Below, piece after piece: positions 1 to 9,314 of a stretch of 64,000 nt of DNA (its first letter is position 1; every line of letters begins with the position of its first letter). The translations under genes and the position numbers were made by a program. This DNA comes from Acidobacteriota bacterium (GTDB taxonomy: Bacteria; Pseudomonadota; Alphaproteobacteria; Caulobacterales; Hyphomonadaceae): the NCBI GenBank assembly GCA_016712445.1, contig JADJRB010000001.1, forward strand, positions 558,001 through 622,000. Direction: 5' to 3'. The notes below the pieces were generated by a model, which searched no databases, had not been told where the DNA came from, and worked only from the letters and a program-made list of their open reading frames with translations.

Positions 1-994
1 ACTCGGTCACCTGCGGCGCGGCAGCGTTCTTTTCCTGCATCTTCTGGTACTTGATGTAGGCAGGGCCCAGCACGACGAGGAACAGCACGGGCAGGAAGAA
101 CAGGATCATCGGCACGGTCAGCTGCGCCGGCAGGGCGGCGGCCTTCTTCTCGGCTTCCGACATCCGCATCTCGCGGTTTTCCTTGGCCATCATCCGCAGC
201 GCATCGCCGAGCGGCGTACCGTAACGCTCCGCCTGGCCGAGCGCCATGCAGACTGCTTTCACGCCTTCATGGCCGGTGCGCAGGGCAAGGTTCTCGTAGG
301 CCTGGCGGCGGTCCGGCAGGTAGGAGAGCTCGGCCACCGTGATGCCGAATTCCTCCGCCAGCTCCGGCGAGGCCGTGCCGATTTCCTGGCTGACCTTGTT
401 GAAGCCCATTTCGATCGACATGCCCGCCTCGACGCAGATCAGCAGCATGTCGAGCGAGTCCGGGAAGGCGCGCATCAGCGACTTCTGGCGCTTCTGGGCC
501 ATGTTGGAGATGTAGAGGTTCGGCGCGTAGAAACCGGCCGCCGCGCCAAAGGCGAGCGAGCCGTATTTCATCGTGATGTTGAGGCCGTGGTCGTTGACGT
601 AGAAGATGTAGAGATAAGCGCCCAGCGCGCCGACGAAGGGCAGGATCATCCGTGCAAAGTAGAACGCCGAGATCGGACCCGGACCGCGTAGGCCAGCCTG
701 GTTCATCAGCTTGACGACGTTCGGATCTTCCAGCGCCTTGGCGAGGTTCAGCTTCGAGGAGATGTCGCCGACAAGCGAATCGTCCTTGCGGCGAAGGCCC
801 TTCTTCTCAAGCGCCGCGCGGCTCTGCTTGCGCAGTTTTTCGCGCTGCGTGGCGACCGCCTTGAGGCGCGTCTCCAGCTTGTTGCCCTGCAGGTAGGGCA
901 TGGCGAGCGTCAGGAAGGTGCCGAACACGGCGGCGAACACCAGGTAAGCCGCCAGCGTGTCAGGCTTGGTGAAGGAGACGAGGAACTCATACAT
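1..994 (-). CDS. tadC: TadC pilus inner-membrane protein (3' end beyond window)
   Basis: This frame is open from an ATG at 994 to the left edge with no stop, so the gene is partial (about 331 residues seen). The start reads MYEFLVSFTKP and a hydrophobic segment follows at about residues 14-32. Further membrane segments occur near residues 110-145 and 295-315, with a cytoplasmic helical block between them that contains a GMSIEMGFNKVSQEIG stretch typical of GspF/TadC proteins (type II secretion F family). TadB and TadC form the inner-membrane platform that couples the CpaF ATPase to Flp pilus assembly. It lies 12 bp downstream of tadB in the same orientation as the whole cpa operon. Order and family agree, so the call is firm. 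Confidence 0.9.
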   Translation of the reverse strand, partial: MYEFLVSFTKPDTLAAYLVFAAVFGTFLTLAMPYLQGNKLETRLKAVATQREKLRKQSRAALEKKGLRRKDDSLVGDISSKLNLAKALEDPNVVKLMNQAGLRGPGPISAFYFARMILPFVGALGAYLYIFYVNDHGLNITMKYGSLAFGAAAGFYAPNLYISNMAQKRQKSLMRAFPDSLDMLLICVEAGMSIEMGFNKVSQEIGTASPELAEEFGITVAELSYLPDRRQAYENLALRTGHEGVKAVCMALGQAERYGTPLGDALRMMAKENREMRMSEAEKKAAALPAQLTVPMILFFLPVLFLVVLGPAYIKYQKMQEKNAAAPQVTE

Positions 995-1006
995 TGCCGG
1001 CGCCCC

Positions 1007-2041
1007 CTACATGTCGAAGTTGATCATGTTGCGCATCACGGTGATGCCTGCGCCCATCATTCCGGCCGCCATCGCGAGGATGACGTGCCCGGTCTCGGTC
1101 AGGAACAGTTCCATGATGTAGTCCGGCGTCGTCATGAACACCATCAGGCCCACCGCGAAGGGCAGCGAGCCGATGATGAAGGCCGAGGCCTTGGCTTCCG
1201 ACGACAGCGCTTTCACCTTCTCGCGCATCATCTTCCGTGAGCGGATGACGGTCGAGAGGTTGTTCAGCGCTTCGGAGAGGTTACCGCCCGCTTTCGACTG
1301 GATCATCAGCACGATGGCGAAGAAGTTCACTTCCTGCAGCGGCATGCGCTTGTAGAGCTGGCTCAGGGCACGCTCGAGGCCGGCGCCCATCGAGAGGTTG
1401 TCGGCAAAGGTCAGGAACTCCTTGCGCAGCGGCTCGGGGCTTTCCTTGGCGATGATGCGGATACACTCGTTCAGCGGCAGGCCGGTGCGCACGCCGCGCA
1501 CGATCACGTCCAGCGCGTCGGCGAACTGGTTGACCATCTTCTTGTGACGGCCCTTGATCATCGTGTTGAGCACGAACTGCGGCAGGCCGAACGTGCCGGC
1601 GAATAGCGCCGCGGCGCACAGCACCGGGCGGCTCTTGAGGCTGATGCCATTGATGACGAGGCCGTCGGCGCCGGACATCCACACAACGCCCGCGCAGACG
1701 ATGCCGGCGATCACCGAGACGATCCAGAACATCGTGATCGGCATTTCCAGGCCCGCCTGGGTCAGCTTCGAGCCGATATCCTGGTTTGCGGATTTCTGCC
1801 GGCGCTCCTTGTCCTGCTTGCGCAGGTTGTCGAGCATTTCCTGCGTCTTGGCGCGGCGCTTGGCGGTGTCGTCGGTTGTCTTGCTGAGCGCCTTCGACAT
1901 CTGCGGCGCGCGCCCTGCCCCGATCTCGCGGGCCCGCTTCTTGGCGGCGTCGCCCTTGCCACTTGTCAGGGTGAAGCCGACGCCGACAATCGCGACGAAG
2001 GCCAGCACGGCAACGAGGAGGATAATGATATTGCTGCTCAT
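1007..2041 (-). CDS. tadB: TadB pilus inner-membrane platform protein
   Basis: A 344-residue GspF-family membrane protein. It has an N-terminal membrane anchor (about 4-24), a charged cytoplasmic linker rich in Lys and Arg (30-90), paired hydrophobic segments at about 105-165, the T2SSF cytoplasmic domain (about 170-275, including QFADALDVIVRGVRTGLPL), and two C-terminal membrane segments. It pairs with TadC as the platform under the Flp pilus. Its ATG overlaps the cpaF stop by one base (TGATG), so translation is probably coupled to the ATPase. Length and topology are normal for TadB. Confidence 0.93.
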   Translation of the reverse strand: MSSNIIILLVAVLAFVAIVGVGFTLTSGKGDAAKKRAREIGAGRAPQMSKALSKTTDDTAKRRAKTQEMLDNLRKQDKERRQKSANQDIGSKLTQAGLEMPITMFWIVSVIAGIVCAGVVWMSGADGLVINGISLKSRPVLCAAALFAGTFGLPQFVLNTMIKGRHKKMVNQFADALDVIVRGVRTGLPLNECIRIIAKESPEPLRKEFLTFADNLSMGAGLERALSQLYKRMPLQEVNFFAIVLMIQSKAGGNLSEALNNLSTVIRSRKMMREKVKALSSEAKASAFIIGSLPFAVGLMVFMTTPDYIMELFLTETGHVILAMAAGMMGAGITVMRNMINFDM

Positions 2042-3513
2042 CAGGCGTTGTTCAGCGCGTCGAGGGCATCAGCCAGCTCGCGCTCCATGTTGTAATACTG
2101 CGCACGTTCCCAGAAGCGCGGCCGGCCGATCCCCATGCCGCGGTGGCGGCCGATGATCTTGCCGTTGTCGTCCTCGCCGTCGATCTCGTATTTCAGCACG
2201 TCCTGCAGCACGATCGTGTCGCCTTCCAGGCCGAGCACTTCAGTGATGCCCATGATGCGGCGCGAGCCATCGCGCAGGCGCGAGGCCTGCACGACCACGT
2301 CGATCGAGCCGACGATCATTTCACGGATGGTTTTGGCGGGCAGCGAGAAGCCGCCCATGGTGATCATGGATTCGACGCGGCTCAGGGCTTCGCGCGCGGA
2401 GTTGGCGTGCAGCGTGCCCATCGAGCCGTCGTGGCCCGTGTTCATCGCTTGCAGGAGGTCGAACGCTTCCGGTCCGCGCACCTCGCCCACGATGATCCGC
2501 TCAGGACGCATACGCAGACAGTTCTTGACGAGGTCGCGCATGGTGATCTCGCCCGAGCCTTCAATGTTCGGCGGGCGCGTCTCGAGACGCACGACGTGCG
2601 GCTGTTGCAGCTGGAGTTCGGCGGAGTCTTCGCAGGTGATGACGCGCTCGCCCGGCTCGATGAAACCGGTGAGACAGTTGAGCAGCGTCGTCTTGCCGGA
2701 ACCGGTACCGCCGGAGATCAGCACGTTACAGCGGCTATGTCCGATGATGCGCAACACTTCGGCGCCGGCCTCGCTGATCGAGCCGAAACGCACGAGGTCC
2801 TGCAGCTTCAGCTTGTCCTTCTTGAACTTACGAATGGTGAGCGTCGGCCCGTCGATCGCCAGCGGCGGCGCGATAACGTTCACGCGGCTGCCGTCCAGCA
2901 GGCGCGCGTCGCAGATCGGCGAGCTTTCATCGACGCGGCGACCGACCTGCGACACGATCCGTTGGCAGATGTTCATCAGCTGCGCGTTGTCACGGAAGCG
3001 GATGTTGGTGCGCTCGATCTTGCCGTTGACCTCGATATAGGTCGTGTCGGCGCCGTTGACCATGATATCGGCGATGTCGTCGCGCGCCAGCAGCGGCTCC
3101 AGCGGGCCATAGCCGAGCACGTCGTTACAGATGTCGTCGAGCAGGTATTCCTGCTCCGAGATCGACATCACGACGTTCTTGATACTGATGATTTCCACGA
3201 CGATGTCGCGGATCTCCTCGCGCGCGCTCTCGGTGTCCAGCTGGGCAAGCTGGGAGAGGTCGATCGTGTCGATCAGCGCGTTGAAGACGGTCGTCTTGGT
3301 AGCGTAATACTGTTCGGAGTGCTGGTTGACCTTGCGGACCGGCTCCGGCTTGAATTCCGGCGTCTTCAGCTTGACCGGCGCGGCCGGCGCCGCAGCGGCA
3401 GCCGGCGCAGGCGCGGCAGGTTTCGGCGCAGCCGGCTTGGGCGCGGCCACCGCAGCGGCGGGTGCGCCGGGAAGCGAAGGGGCCGTTGAGCCAGAGCGTT
3501 TTCCGAAAGACAT
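2041..3513 (-). CDS. cpaF: CpaF/TadA secretion ATPase for Flp pilus assembly
   Basis: A 490-residue type II/IV secretion ATPase that powers pilin extrusion. An Ala/Pro-rich tail (about 15-48) precedes the N-terminal domain. The Walker A loop GGTGSGKTT is at 268-276, the Asp box lies around VITCEDSAEL (291-300), and the Walker B region RIIVGEVRGPEA is at 339-350. All ATP-binding elements are intact. It is preceded by cpaE (27 bp gap) and coupled to tadB downstream. The low-complexity N-terminal tail is common in alphaproteobacterial CpaF, so the start at 3513 is credible. Confidence 0.95.
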   Translation of the reverse strand: MSFGKRSGSTAPSLPGAPAAAVAAPKPAAPKPAAPAPAAAAAPAAPVKLKTPEFKPEPVRKVNQHSEQYYATKTTVFNALIDTIDLSQLAQLDTESAREEIRDIVVEIISIKNVVMSISEQEYLLDDICNDVLGYGPLEPLLARDDIADIMVNGADTTYIEVNGKIERTNIRFRDNAQLMNICQRIVSQVGRRVDESSPICDARLLDGSRVNVIAPPLAIDGPTLTIRKFKKDKLKLQDLVRFGSISEAGAEVLRIIGHSRCNVLISGGTGSGKTTLLNCLTGFIEPGERVITCEDSAELQLQQPHVVRLETRPPNIEGSGEITMRDLVKNCLRMRPERIIVGEVRGPEAFDLLQAMNTGHDGSMGTLHANSAREALSRVESMITMGGFSLPAKTIREMIVGSIDVVVQASRLRDGSRRIMGITEVLGLEGDTIVLQDVLKYEIDGEDDNGKIIGRHRGMGIGRPRFWERAQYYNMERELADALDALNNA

Positions 3514-3540
3514 ATGCCTACCCGTTCAGTCGAACCCGGC

Positions 3541-4932
3541 CTACTTGCCCAGAAGTTTCTTGAGGAAAGATTTCTCTTCCAGCTGCACGGCGCGGCCCGT
3601 CAGCCGGCTCGCCAGCTGGTCGATGGCAACCGAAGACTTGGCGACCGGCGAGGTCTCCGAAATCATCTGGCCGTTGTTGGCCGCCATGCCGAAGACTTCC
3701 GGCTCGAACGGCACGACGATCTCGGGATCGACACCGATGGCAGCGGCGAAGTCCTTCACCGGGATCTCCGGCCGCTTCGGCACGCCGCACATGTTCAGCA
3801 CGAGGCGCGGCGCGTGGTCGTTGACGCGGTGACCCTTCAGCTGGTCGATCATGTTCTTGCCGTTGCGCAGCGAGGCAAGGTCCGGCTGGCAGACGATGAT
3901 GACTTCGTCCGAGGCAATCAGTGTACTGCGCACCCAGTTGCTCCAGACGTGCGGCAGGTCGAGCACCATGTAGGGCACGTTGCGGCGCACGCTGTCGATG
4001 ACGAGCGAATAGGACTCGTCCGGGATGTCCATGATCTGGTTGATATTGGCCGGCGCCGTGAACAGCGAGAGGCGTTCGGTGGCGCGCGCCAGCAGGCGTT
4101 CGATCACCGCGTTGTCCGCGCGCTCCGGCGCCAGCAGGGCATCGGCCACGGTCTGCGGCGTGTCCTGGTTGAAGTCGAGCGCGGTGGTGCCGAACGACAG
4201 GTCGAGGTCGACCAGCGTGGTGTTGACATGCGTGTTCTCGGCGAGCGCCCAGGCAAGGTTGTGGGCAATCGTCGAGGCCCCTACCCCGCCCTTGGCGCCG
4301 ACCACCGAGATCTGCTTGCCGAGGAAGGGCGCATCCGGGTCCGCGAACAGGCTCGAGATGGAGCGGATGATCGACAGCGGCTGGAACGGCGGCACGAGGT
4401 ATTCTGACACGCCGCGCGCAACCAGCTGGCGATACAGGCTGATGTCGTTGACGGCGCCGATGACCAGCACTTTCACATGCTCGTCGCAATGCTCGGCGAG
4501 CGCGTCGATCTCATGCAGCACCTGGCTTGCCTGGGCGGAGGATTCCACCATCAGCAGGTTGGGTGTCGTGTTGGCGCGCAGGTCCGCGATGGCGGCGGGG
4601 ATGCCGCCGGGAATGTATTGCACCGTGGCGCGGCCCATGCGCCGGTCGGCGGCGCAGACCTGCAGCAGTTCGCGCGTCTCTTCGCGCTCGTAGAAGAGCT
4701 TGATCGAGATGGCAGGCAGCACGGCGTCGCCGCCCGACTGTTCCAGCGGCGCGAACGTGAACGGCGCCGGCGCCATGGCCTTGGCCGAGAAGTCCGATAC
4801 CGATTGCACCGGTTGCTCCGCAAACGGATTTTCCGGAGCCGGGTCGTTCGCCCCGGTCAGCGTGTCCTCGGCAAAGACGTCTTCGAACTCGGTGCCGAAG
4901 TCATCTTCAAACAGTGCCGTTTCCTTGCCCAT
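3541..4932 (-). CDS. cpaE: CpaE pilus localisation ATPase (ParA/MinD-like)
   Basis: A 463-residue protein with an acidic N-terminus (1-60), a degenerate receiver-like domain (about 75-195), then a MinD/ParA domain starting at KQISVVGAKGGVGAST (206-221). The deviant Walker A keeps the first Lys of KGGVG, but the usual GKT is GAS-T, as in other CpaE proteins, so strong ATPase activity cannot be assumed. In Caulobacter CpaE positions the pilus apparatus at the pole. The ATG at 4932 has an AGGAG about eight bases upstream. It lies between cpaD and cpaF in the same operon. Confidence 0.93.
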   Translation of the reverse strand: MGKETALFEDDFGTEFEDVFAEDTLTGANDPAPENPFAEQPVQSVSDFSAKAMAPAPFTFAPLEQSGGDAVLPAISIKLFYEREETRELLQVCAADRRMGRATVQYIPGGIPAAIADLRANTTPNLLMVESSAQASQVLHEIDALAEHCDEHVKVLVIGAVNDISLYRQLVARGVSEYLVPPFQPLSIIRSISSLFADPDAPFLGKQISVVGAKGGVGASTIAHNLAWALAENTHVNTTLVDLDLSFGTTALDFNQDTPQTVADALLAPERADNAVIERLLARATERLSLFTAPANINQIMDIPDESYSLVIDSVRRNVPYMVLDLPHVWSNWVRSTLIASDEVIIVCQPDLASLRNGKNMIDQLKGHRVNDHAPRLVLNMCGVPKRPEIPVKDFAAAIGVDPEIVVPFEPEVFGMAANNGQMISETSPVAKSSVAIDQLASRLTGRAVQLEEKSFLKKLLGK

Positions 4933-4965
4933 GTTACGCGTACTCCTGTTGCCGGACGCGCCGGC

Positions 4966-5676
4966 CTAGTTCACTGCCTGCGAGATGGCGCCGGATTCTT
5001 CACGTGAGCGTTCTGCGCCGGTGACTTCACCGAGGCGGAATTTCGCGAGGATGACTTCGCGGCGCGCGAGGTCGCTCTGGTCGAGCTGGCGGTTGCCGAG
5101 CAGGTCCGCCGGATCGGCGATCATGGCGGCAAGGTTGGTGCGCACCGAGCAGCCGAGCGTCGGCAGGTTGTTGTTGGACGAAACATCGCTGAAATCGAGC
5201 GTACCCTTGGACGCGCAGTCCGGCGCGACGGCATCATAGGCCTGGTAGGCCAGGATCATCGGCTGCGAGAAGGCTTCGCCGGCGCCGTGCGCCGCGCCGG
5301 AAATCTCGTCGTACTGGATGCCGTTTTCCCAGGCGATGGCGCGGGCCTCGGCCACCGCCGTCACCGCGAGCTGCGGATTGGCGCTCGCCGCCGGCAGCGA
5401 CATCACCAGCGGACCATGGCCGCTCTGGGCGTAGGCGCCGACAAAGCTGCGGATGCGCGCACGGTCGGTCGAGGACAGCTCGCTGGCTTCCGGGCTGATC
5501 GCGATTTCGAGGAACTCGGTGCGCTTGGCCACGGTCACTTCGTTGCGGCTCAGCGCCGTGCCTTCGAGATAGGTGTCCGAGAAGGCCGTCGGCGCGCTGG
5601 AAGCGCAGGCGCCGAGCGACAGGAGGCCGGCGCCGAGCGCGAGGAGTTTGAGGTTTGGTCTGGAGGCGTTGCTCAT
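4966..5676 (-). CDS. cpaD: CpaD pilus biogenesis lipoprotein
   Basis: A 236-residue protein with a lipoprotein signal: a hydrophobic stretch from residue 9 ending in SLGAC with Cys24 as the lipidation site. The mature part matches the CpaD family, with conserved Cys residues in GCSVRTNLAAMIADP (near residue 175), a segment typical of the family. CpaD is an outer-membrane-associated partner of the CpaC secretin. It is 11 bp downstream of cpaC and 33 bp upstream of cpaE. Confidence 0.92.
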   Translation of the reverse strand: MSNASRPNLKLLALGAGLLSLGACASSAPTAFSDTYLEGTALSRNEVTVAKRTEFLEIAISPEASELSSTDRARIRSFVGAYAQSGHGPLVMSLPAASANPQLAVTAVAEARAIAWENGIQYDEISGAAHGAGEAFSQPMILAYQAYDAVAPDCASKGTLDFSDVSSNNNLPTLGCSVRTNLAAMIADPADLLGNRQLDQSDLARREVILAKFRLGEVTGAERSREESGAISQAVN

Positions 5677-5687
5677 TGCTCTATCCC

Positions 5688-7190
5688 CTATTCTTCCATG
5701 AAGCCCACAGGGCTGCGGTATTCTTCAGCCTTCACCGGTGCGCCGTCGCGGCCGTAGGTCGCGTTCAGCTTGCCGAAGAAGATGGTCTTGGCATCCGAGG
5801 CGTTGGCGAAACCGTCCGCAGGCGTACGAAGCTCGCCCTTGGCAGCCGGATTGACGAGGTAAGGCGTGACGATGACGACCAGTTCGCTTTCCTCGGAGAT
5901 GAAATCGCGCGACTGGAACAATGCGCCGAGCACCGGAAGTTTCTTGAGGCCCGGCACCTGGTCGAGGTTCTGGCGGTCCTTGGAGGTGATCAGGCCGGCC
6001 ATCATCATGGAGCCGCCCGACGGCAGTTCGATGGTAGATTCGGCGCGGCGTACCGTCAGGCCCGGCAAGGTAACGCCTTCGACCTGGATGACATTGCCAT
6101 CGGCATCGACGACCTGCTGGCGCTGGCCCTGGAAAGCGCCCTGCGAGGTCAGCTCCGACACCTCAGTCGACACTTTCAGCGAAATGCGGCCTTCCGACAG
6201 CACCACCGGCGTGAAGCCGAGACCGACCCCGTAGGGCTTGAACTCAACCGTGATGCGGCCCTGGTTGTCCTGTCCCACCGGAACCGGGAACTCGCCGCCC
6301 GCAAGGAACTTGGCGCTCTCGCCTGACATCGCAACCATGTTCGGCTCGGCGAGCGTCTTGACCACGCCGATCCGCTCGAGCGCATTGATGGCAGCGCCGG
6401 CACGCGACTGGAAGTTGCCGCCATTGTAGTTGGTATAGTCGAGTTCGGTCGTGAGGCCGCCGAGCGAGCGTCCCTGGATCGGGAAACCGAGTCCGCTGGT
6501 GAATTCGGCGGCCGCAGCGAAGGGCGGGCTGAGCGCGGCAGATTCGAAATCGCCCCAGCTCGGCACGCCGGACAGGTTGATGCCGAGCTGCTTGACGACG
6601 TTGCGCTGCATCTCGACGATGCGCACTTCGAGCAGCACCTGGTCCGGCGCCGTGACGTGCAGCATGTTGACGATCTGCGGCGCGTCATTGCCCACCGGGA
6701 AGTAGGCGGAGACGAGCTTCTTCACCTGATCTGACTGCGCAAGGCTGTCGACCGAGCCGGTCATCACGATGCTGCCATTCAGGCTTTCGAGTTTCACCCG
6801 CGAATCCGGCACGTGGCGCGCAATTGTTTCGCTCAGCGCCGCCATGTCGGTTTCGACATAGATCGACAGGTCGAGCAGCGTGCGCCCGGCCCGGTCGAAG
6901 ATGAGGGCGCTGGTCTGGCCGAATTTCACGCCGCGGAAAATGATCCGCTGCGAGGTCTGGACGACGGCATCGGCGATTTCCGGGTTGGCGATCACGACAT
7001 CAGCGGCCGGTGCCTCAAGCTCGATGATCACCGACTTGTTGACGCCCACCGTGACATTGCGCGAGGTCGTGCTGTTGCCGGCCGAGGTGATGGTTGTTCC
7101 CATGCCGTTCGGCACTGTCTGGGCAGGCACCGGCAGGCCGGGACCGGCCGCAAGGATCGCGGAGACGGCGAGGATCTTCAGGATACGCAT
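5688..7190 (-). CDS. cpaC: CpaC secretin, outer-membrane pore of the Flp pilus
   Basis: A 500-residue secretin. A signal peptide (1-24) is followed by the pilus N-terminal domain (about 40-110, with VGVNKSVIIELEAPAADVVIANPEIADAVV-type features), a BON-like domain (about 110-175), and the secretin core (about 230-465) with VEGVTLPGLTVRRAESTIELPSGGSMMMAGL features. It would form the multimeric outer-membrane channel. The gene starts two bases after cpaB ends, consistent with coupled translation. The N-terminal domain recurs in the separate small protein at 9315. Confidence 0.95.
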   Translation of the reverse strand: MRILKILAVSAILAAGPGLPVPAQTVPNGMGTTITSAGNSTTSRNVTVGVNKSVIIELEAPAADVVIANPEIADAVVQTSQRIIFRGVKFGQTSALIFDRAGRTLLDLSIYVETDMAALSETIARHVPDSRVKLESLNGSIVMTGSVDSLAQSDQVKKLVSAYFPVGNDAPQIVNMLHVTAPDQVLLEVRIVEMQRNVVKQLGINLSGVPSWGDFESAALSPPFAAAAEFTSGLGFPIQGRSLGGLTTELDYTNYNGGNFQSRAGAAINALERIGVVKTLAEPNMVAMSGESAKFLAGGEFPVPVGQDNQGRITVEFKPYGVGLGFTPVVLSEGRISLKVSTEVSELTSQGAFQGQRQQVVDADGNVIQVEGVTLPGLTVRRAESTIELPSGGSMMMAGLITSKDRQNLDQVPGLKKLPVLGALFQSRDFISEESELVVIVTPYLVNPAAKGELRTPADGFANASDAKTIFFGKLNATYGRDGAPVKAEEYRSPVGFMEE

Positions 7191-7192
7191 GT

Positions 7193-8041
7193 TCAGTTGC
7201 CCCCCACGCCGGCCGGCGCTGACTTGCCATTGCGCACAATCGTGATCCCTGCCCCGGCGGCGCCGCTGGTGCCTTCGAGTAGGTCGGTGCGCGGGAAGCG
7301 GTCGGTGCCGCTGATTTCGGTGTCGAGCGGGCGAAGCGACAGCGACACGTCGCCGACGCGCTGGGCCATGGCCACGAGCTCGGCCTCTTCGGGGGCAACC
7401 TCGATGGTGGCGGTGCTGCCGAGCCGCGCGGTTTCGCCTTCGGCGTTGACGGCATAGTTCTGGTCGATTGCCAGCACACGGACGTTGCGGATGACGGTTG
7501 TGGAGATCGTCCGTTCGCTGATGCCGCGGTCCGGGTCAGCCTTCTGGTCATAGGTGAGGATCAGGTCGACGCGGTCGTTCGGCAGGACAAAGCCGCCGGA
7601 GGCCGATTCGGCGGAGATCTCGATGGAGACAGCGCGCATCGACGGATCGAGCATCGTGGCGAGCAGACCCTGCTGGCCCTTCTGCACGATCTTCTGCGGC
7701 ATCAGCGGCTCGCCCTTGTAGAGCGCAGTCTTGACGACCGAACCGGTCAGCGTCTCGATGGAGGCAGGCACGGTGGTCTCGACGAAATAGCCTTCCACCA
7801 GGCTCGCCTTCGGCCACGGCGCCCATTTCATCTCTTCGGCCTTGATCGTCTCGCCGACCGCGAAGTCGCGCGTCACGGTGAGCACGTCGACTTCGGAAAC
7901 TTCCTTCTCCTGGATCAGGAGCTGTTCGCGCGTGACGGTTTCGGTCTGGATCCGGGGCTTGCTCAGCTGCAGGACGAGGAAGGCCGCGCCTCCCGCTGCT
8001 GCCAGCGCCATAAGCAGGATGATGATACGCATCGGCGACAT
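7193..8041 (-). CDS. cpaB: CpaB pilus assembly protein (RcpC)
   Basis: A 282-residue protein with an N-terminal signal anchor (about 5-23) and a SAF-type domain (about 55-125) followed by the RcpC/CpaB domain, typified by MLDPSMRAVSIEISAESASGGFVLPNDRVDLI features near residues 130-165. CpaB is a periplasmic accessory to the secretin. It precedes cpaC by two bases and is 97 bp downstream of the cpaA stop. Confidence 0.92.
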   Translation of the reverse strand: MSPMRIIILLMALAAAGGAAFLVLQLSKPRIQTETVTREQLLIQEKEVSEVDVLTVTRDFAVGETIKAEEMKWAPWPKASLVEGYFVETTVPASIETLTGSVVKTALYKGEPLMPQKIVQKGQQGLLATMLDPSMRAVSIEISAESASGGFVLPNDRVDLILTYDQKADPDRGISERTISTTVIRNVRVLAIDQNYAVNAEGETARLGSTATIEVAPEEAELVAMAQRVGDVSLSLRPLDTEISGTDRFPRTDLLEGTSGAAGAGITIVRNGKSAPAGVGGN

Positions 8042-8138
8042 ACGGCGCCACTCCTTTTGCTCGAAGGCTCAGGTTGCCACGGGACGCAGCAAGCCTTTTC
8101 GTTCAACTTGAAATTCGCATGCTGCGCCTAAAGGAACG

Positions 8139-8654
8139 TTAACCGCCCAGGCCGATCGCTTCATAAAATCCAAGCAGTAGCGGCGAAGCAGCCCCGGCCA
8201 GGATCGCCCCGCCGGCAATCGCGACGCCGTAGGGCACGCCGCCCTTTTCCTCGAACGGCGCGCGCATGAATCCGGGCACGGACGAGGCCGGAACGCTCCG
8301 CTTGCCGATCATCAGCAGGAGGGCGCAGGCGCCGCCCACGATGGCCATGTAGTAGGCAAACGGCAGCGCCGCGGACGGGCCCATCCAGAGGATCACGGCG
8401 GGGATCATCTTGGCGTCCCCTCCCCCGAATACGCGGAAGGCAAACAGGCCGAAGGCGATGACGAAGGCAAGACCGGCGGCGAGGATGTGCCCGCCGAGGA
8501 TTTCGAGCGGAACGCCGGAGACCAGCGCCGCCGGCACGAACAGGCCGGCCAGCGTCAGGTTCAGCCAGTTGGGAATGGTCAGCCGGTTGACGTCATGCAG
8601 CGCGGCAAAGACGCAGAGGGCCAGGAAAAGGCCGGCGAGGGCGGTGAGGATCAT
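8139..8654 (-). CDS. cpaA: CpaA/TadV prepilin peptidase
   Basis: A 171-residue polytopic A24-family aspartic protease that trims and may methylate Flp prepilins in the inner membrane. Both catalytic aspartates are visible: Asp21 in LHDVNRLTIPN and Asp80 in the GGGD motif at 77-80. It lacks the N-terminal methyltransferase domain of PilD enzymes, as usual for TadV. It lies just downstream of the pilin gene and is separated from it by a strong hairpin at 8743-8770. Confidence 0.93.
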   Translation of the reverse strand: MILTALAGLFLALCVFAALHDVNRLTIPNWLNLTLAGLFVPAALVSGVPLEILGGHILAAGLAFVIAFGLFAFRVFGGGDAKMIPAVILWMGPSAALPFAYYMAIVGGACALLLMIGKRSVPASSVPGFMRAPFEEKGGVPYGVAIAGGAILAGAASPLLLGFYEAIGLGG

Positions 8655-8742
8655 TGGGGGCAGCTCCGTCGGGATGTGCGCGCACGCTGCCGCAAAAGTT
8701 TGAATGAAGCCTTTCGCGCACGGGCGGGGCCCGGAATCGCAA

Positions 8743-8770
8743 GAGCCGCCGGGGATGTCCCCGGCGGCTC
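8743..8770 (-). terminator. Perfect 13-bp hairpin between pilin and cpaA
   Basis: The arms GAGCCGCCGGGGA and TCCCCGGCGGCTC are exact complements around a two-base centre. On the minus strand the stem is followed only by TT and then mixed bases, so it is a weak terminator or mRNA stabiliser. Its place between the structural pilin and cpaA suggests it lowers read-through, giving far more pilin mRNA than assembly-gene mRNA. Confidence 0.65.
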
Positions 8771-8798
8771 CGTAGCCAGACTAGCTGACTAGTGGCGA

Positions 8799-8957
8799 TT
8801 AGCCAGCGATCGCGTCCGAAACTTCGACGAACGTAGCGTTGGCCGAGGTGCCGAGAGCGGAGACGCCGCCGATGATGGCGACAGCGATGAGGGCGGCGAT
8901 GAGGCCGTACTCAATAGCGGTGGCGCCCGACTCGTCTTTCAGGAAACGTGCAAACAT
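8799..8957 (-). CDS. pilA: Flp/PilA type IVb pilin
   Basis: A 52-residue class IVb pilin, the structural subunit of the pilus. Read from the ATG at 8957 it begins MFARFLKDESG, then the Flp signature ATAIEYGLIAALIAV. The prepilin cleavage site is after Gly11, with Glu and Tyr at mature positions 5 and 6. The mature peptide is 41 residues, one hydrophobic helix plus a short tail ending SDAIAG. A GGGAG lies upstream of the ATG. It is the first gene of the minus-strand cpa/tad operon. Confidence 0.95.
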   Translation of the reverse strand: MFARFLKDESGATAIEYGLIAALIAVAIIGGVSALGTSANATFVEVSDAIAG

Positions 8958-9314
8958 TGGAAACTCCCATCATGCATTTGACATGTCCCGGCTTGAACTT
9001 TTCTTCCCGGAACAAGGACAGGTGTACACGAACATTCTTTGCGCCTGATTGAAGGATTCAGAAAAGTCGTGAAGCCGTTTCAGCGATTCGTTTACCGTGA
9101 AGGTGCGGGGCTGGATCGCCAGCAATCACGGGCCTCACGGCCGGCGCCCGGCGATTGCGCTGCCTATATACTATGAAGTATAGCGCGCGCCGCGCGGCCT
9201 GGCGGGCGAGGATGTTTCCTGCCCTATGCGCGAAGGGCCCGGAAGGTTCCCGGTTAGGAATCAGTAAACCAAAGTCTGGAATATTGCGGCATGCCTGTAC
9301 GCCGGAGTGTCCGT
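8958..9314. promoter_or_regulatory. Divergent control region, pilin versus plus-strand pilus genes
   Basis: There is no credible gene in these 357 bases. They must hold the pilin promoter (minus) and the promoter for the 9315 gene (plus). Visible elements are an inverted repeat TATAC-N6-GTATA at 9167-9182 and three GANTC sequences (9055, 9085, 9258), the CcrM methylation motif used by GcrA-type regulators. A gcrA gene is present elsewhere in the window, but three GANTC sites is only modestly above chance. No clean CtrA box was seen. Confidence 0.4.

Noticed and set aside
8958..9314. CtrA boxes upstream of the pilin gene
   Set aside because: Only partial TTAA-like halves with wrong spacing were seen.
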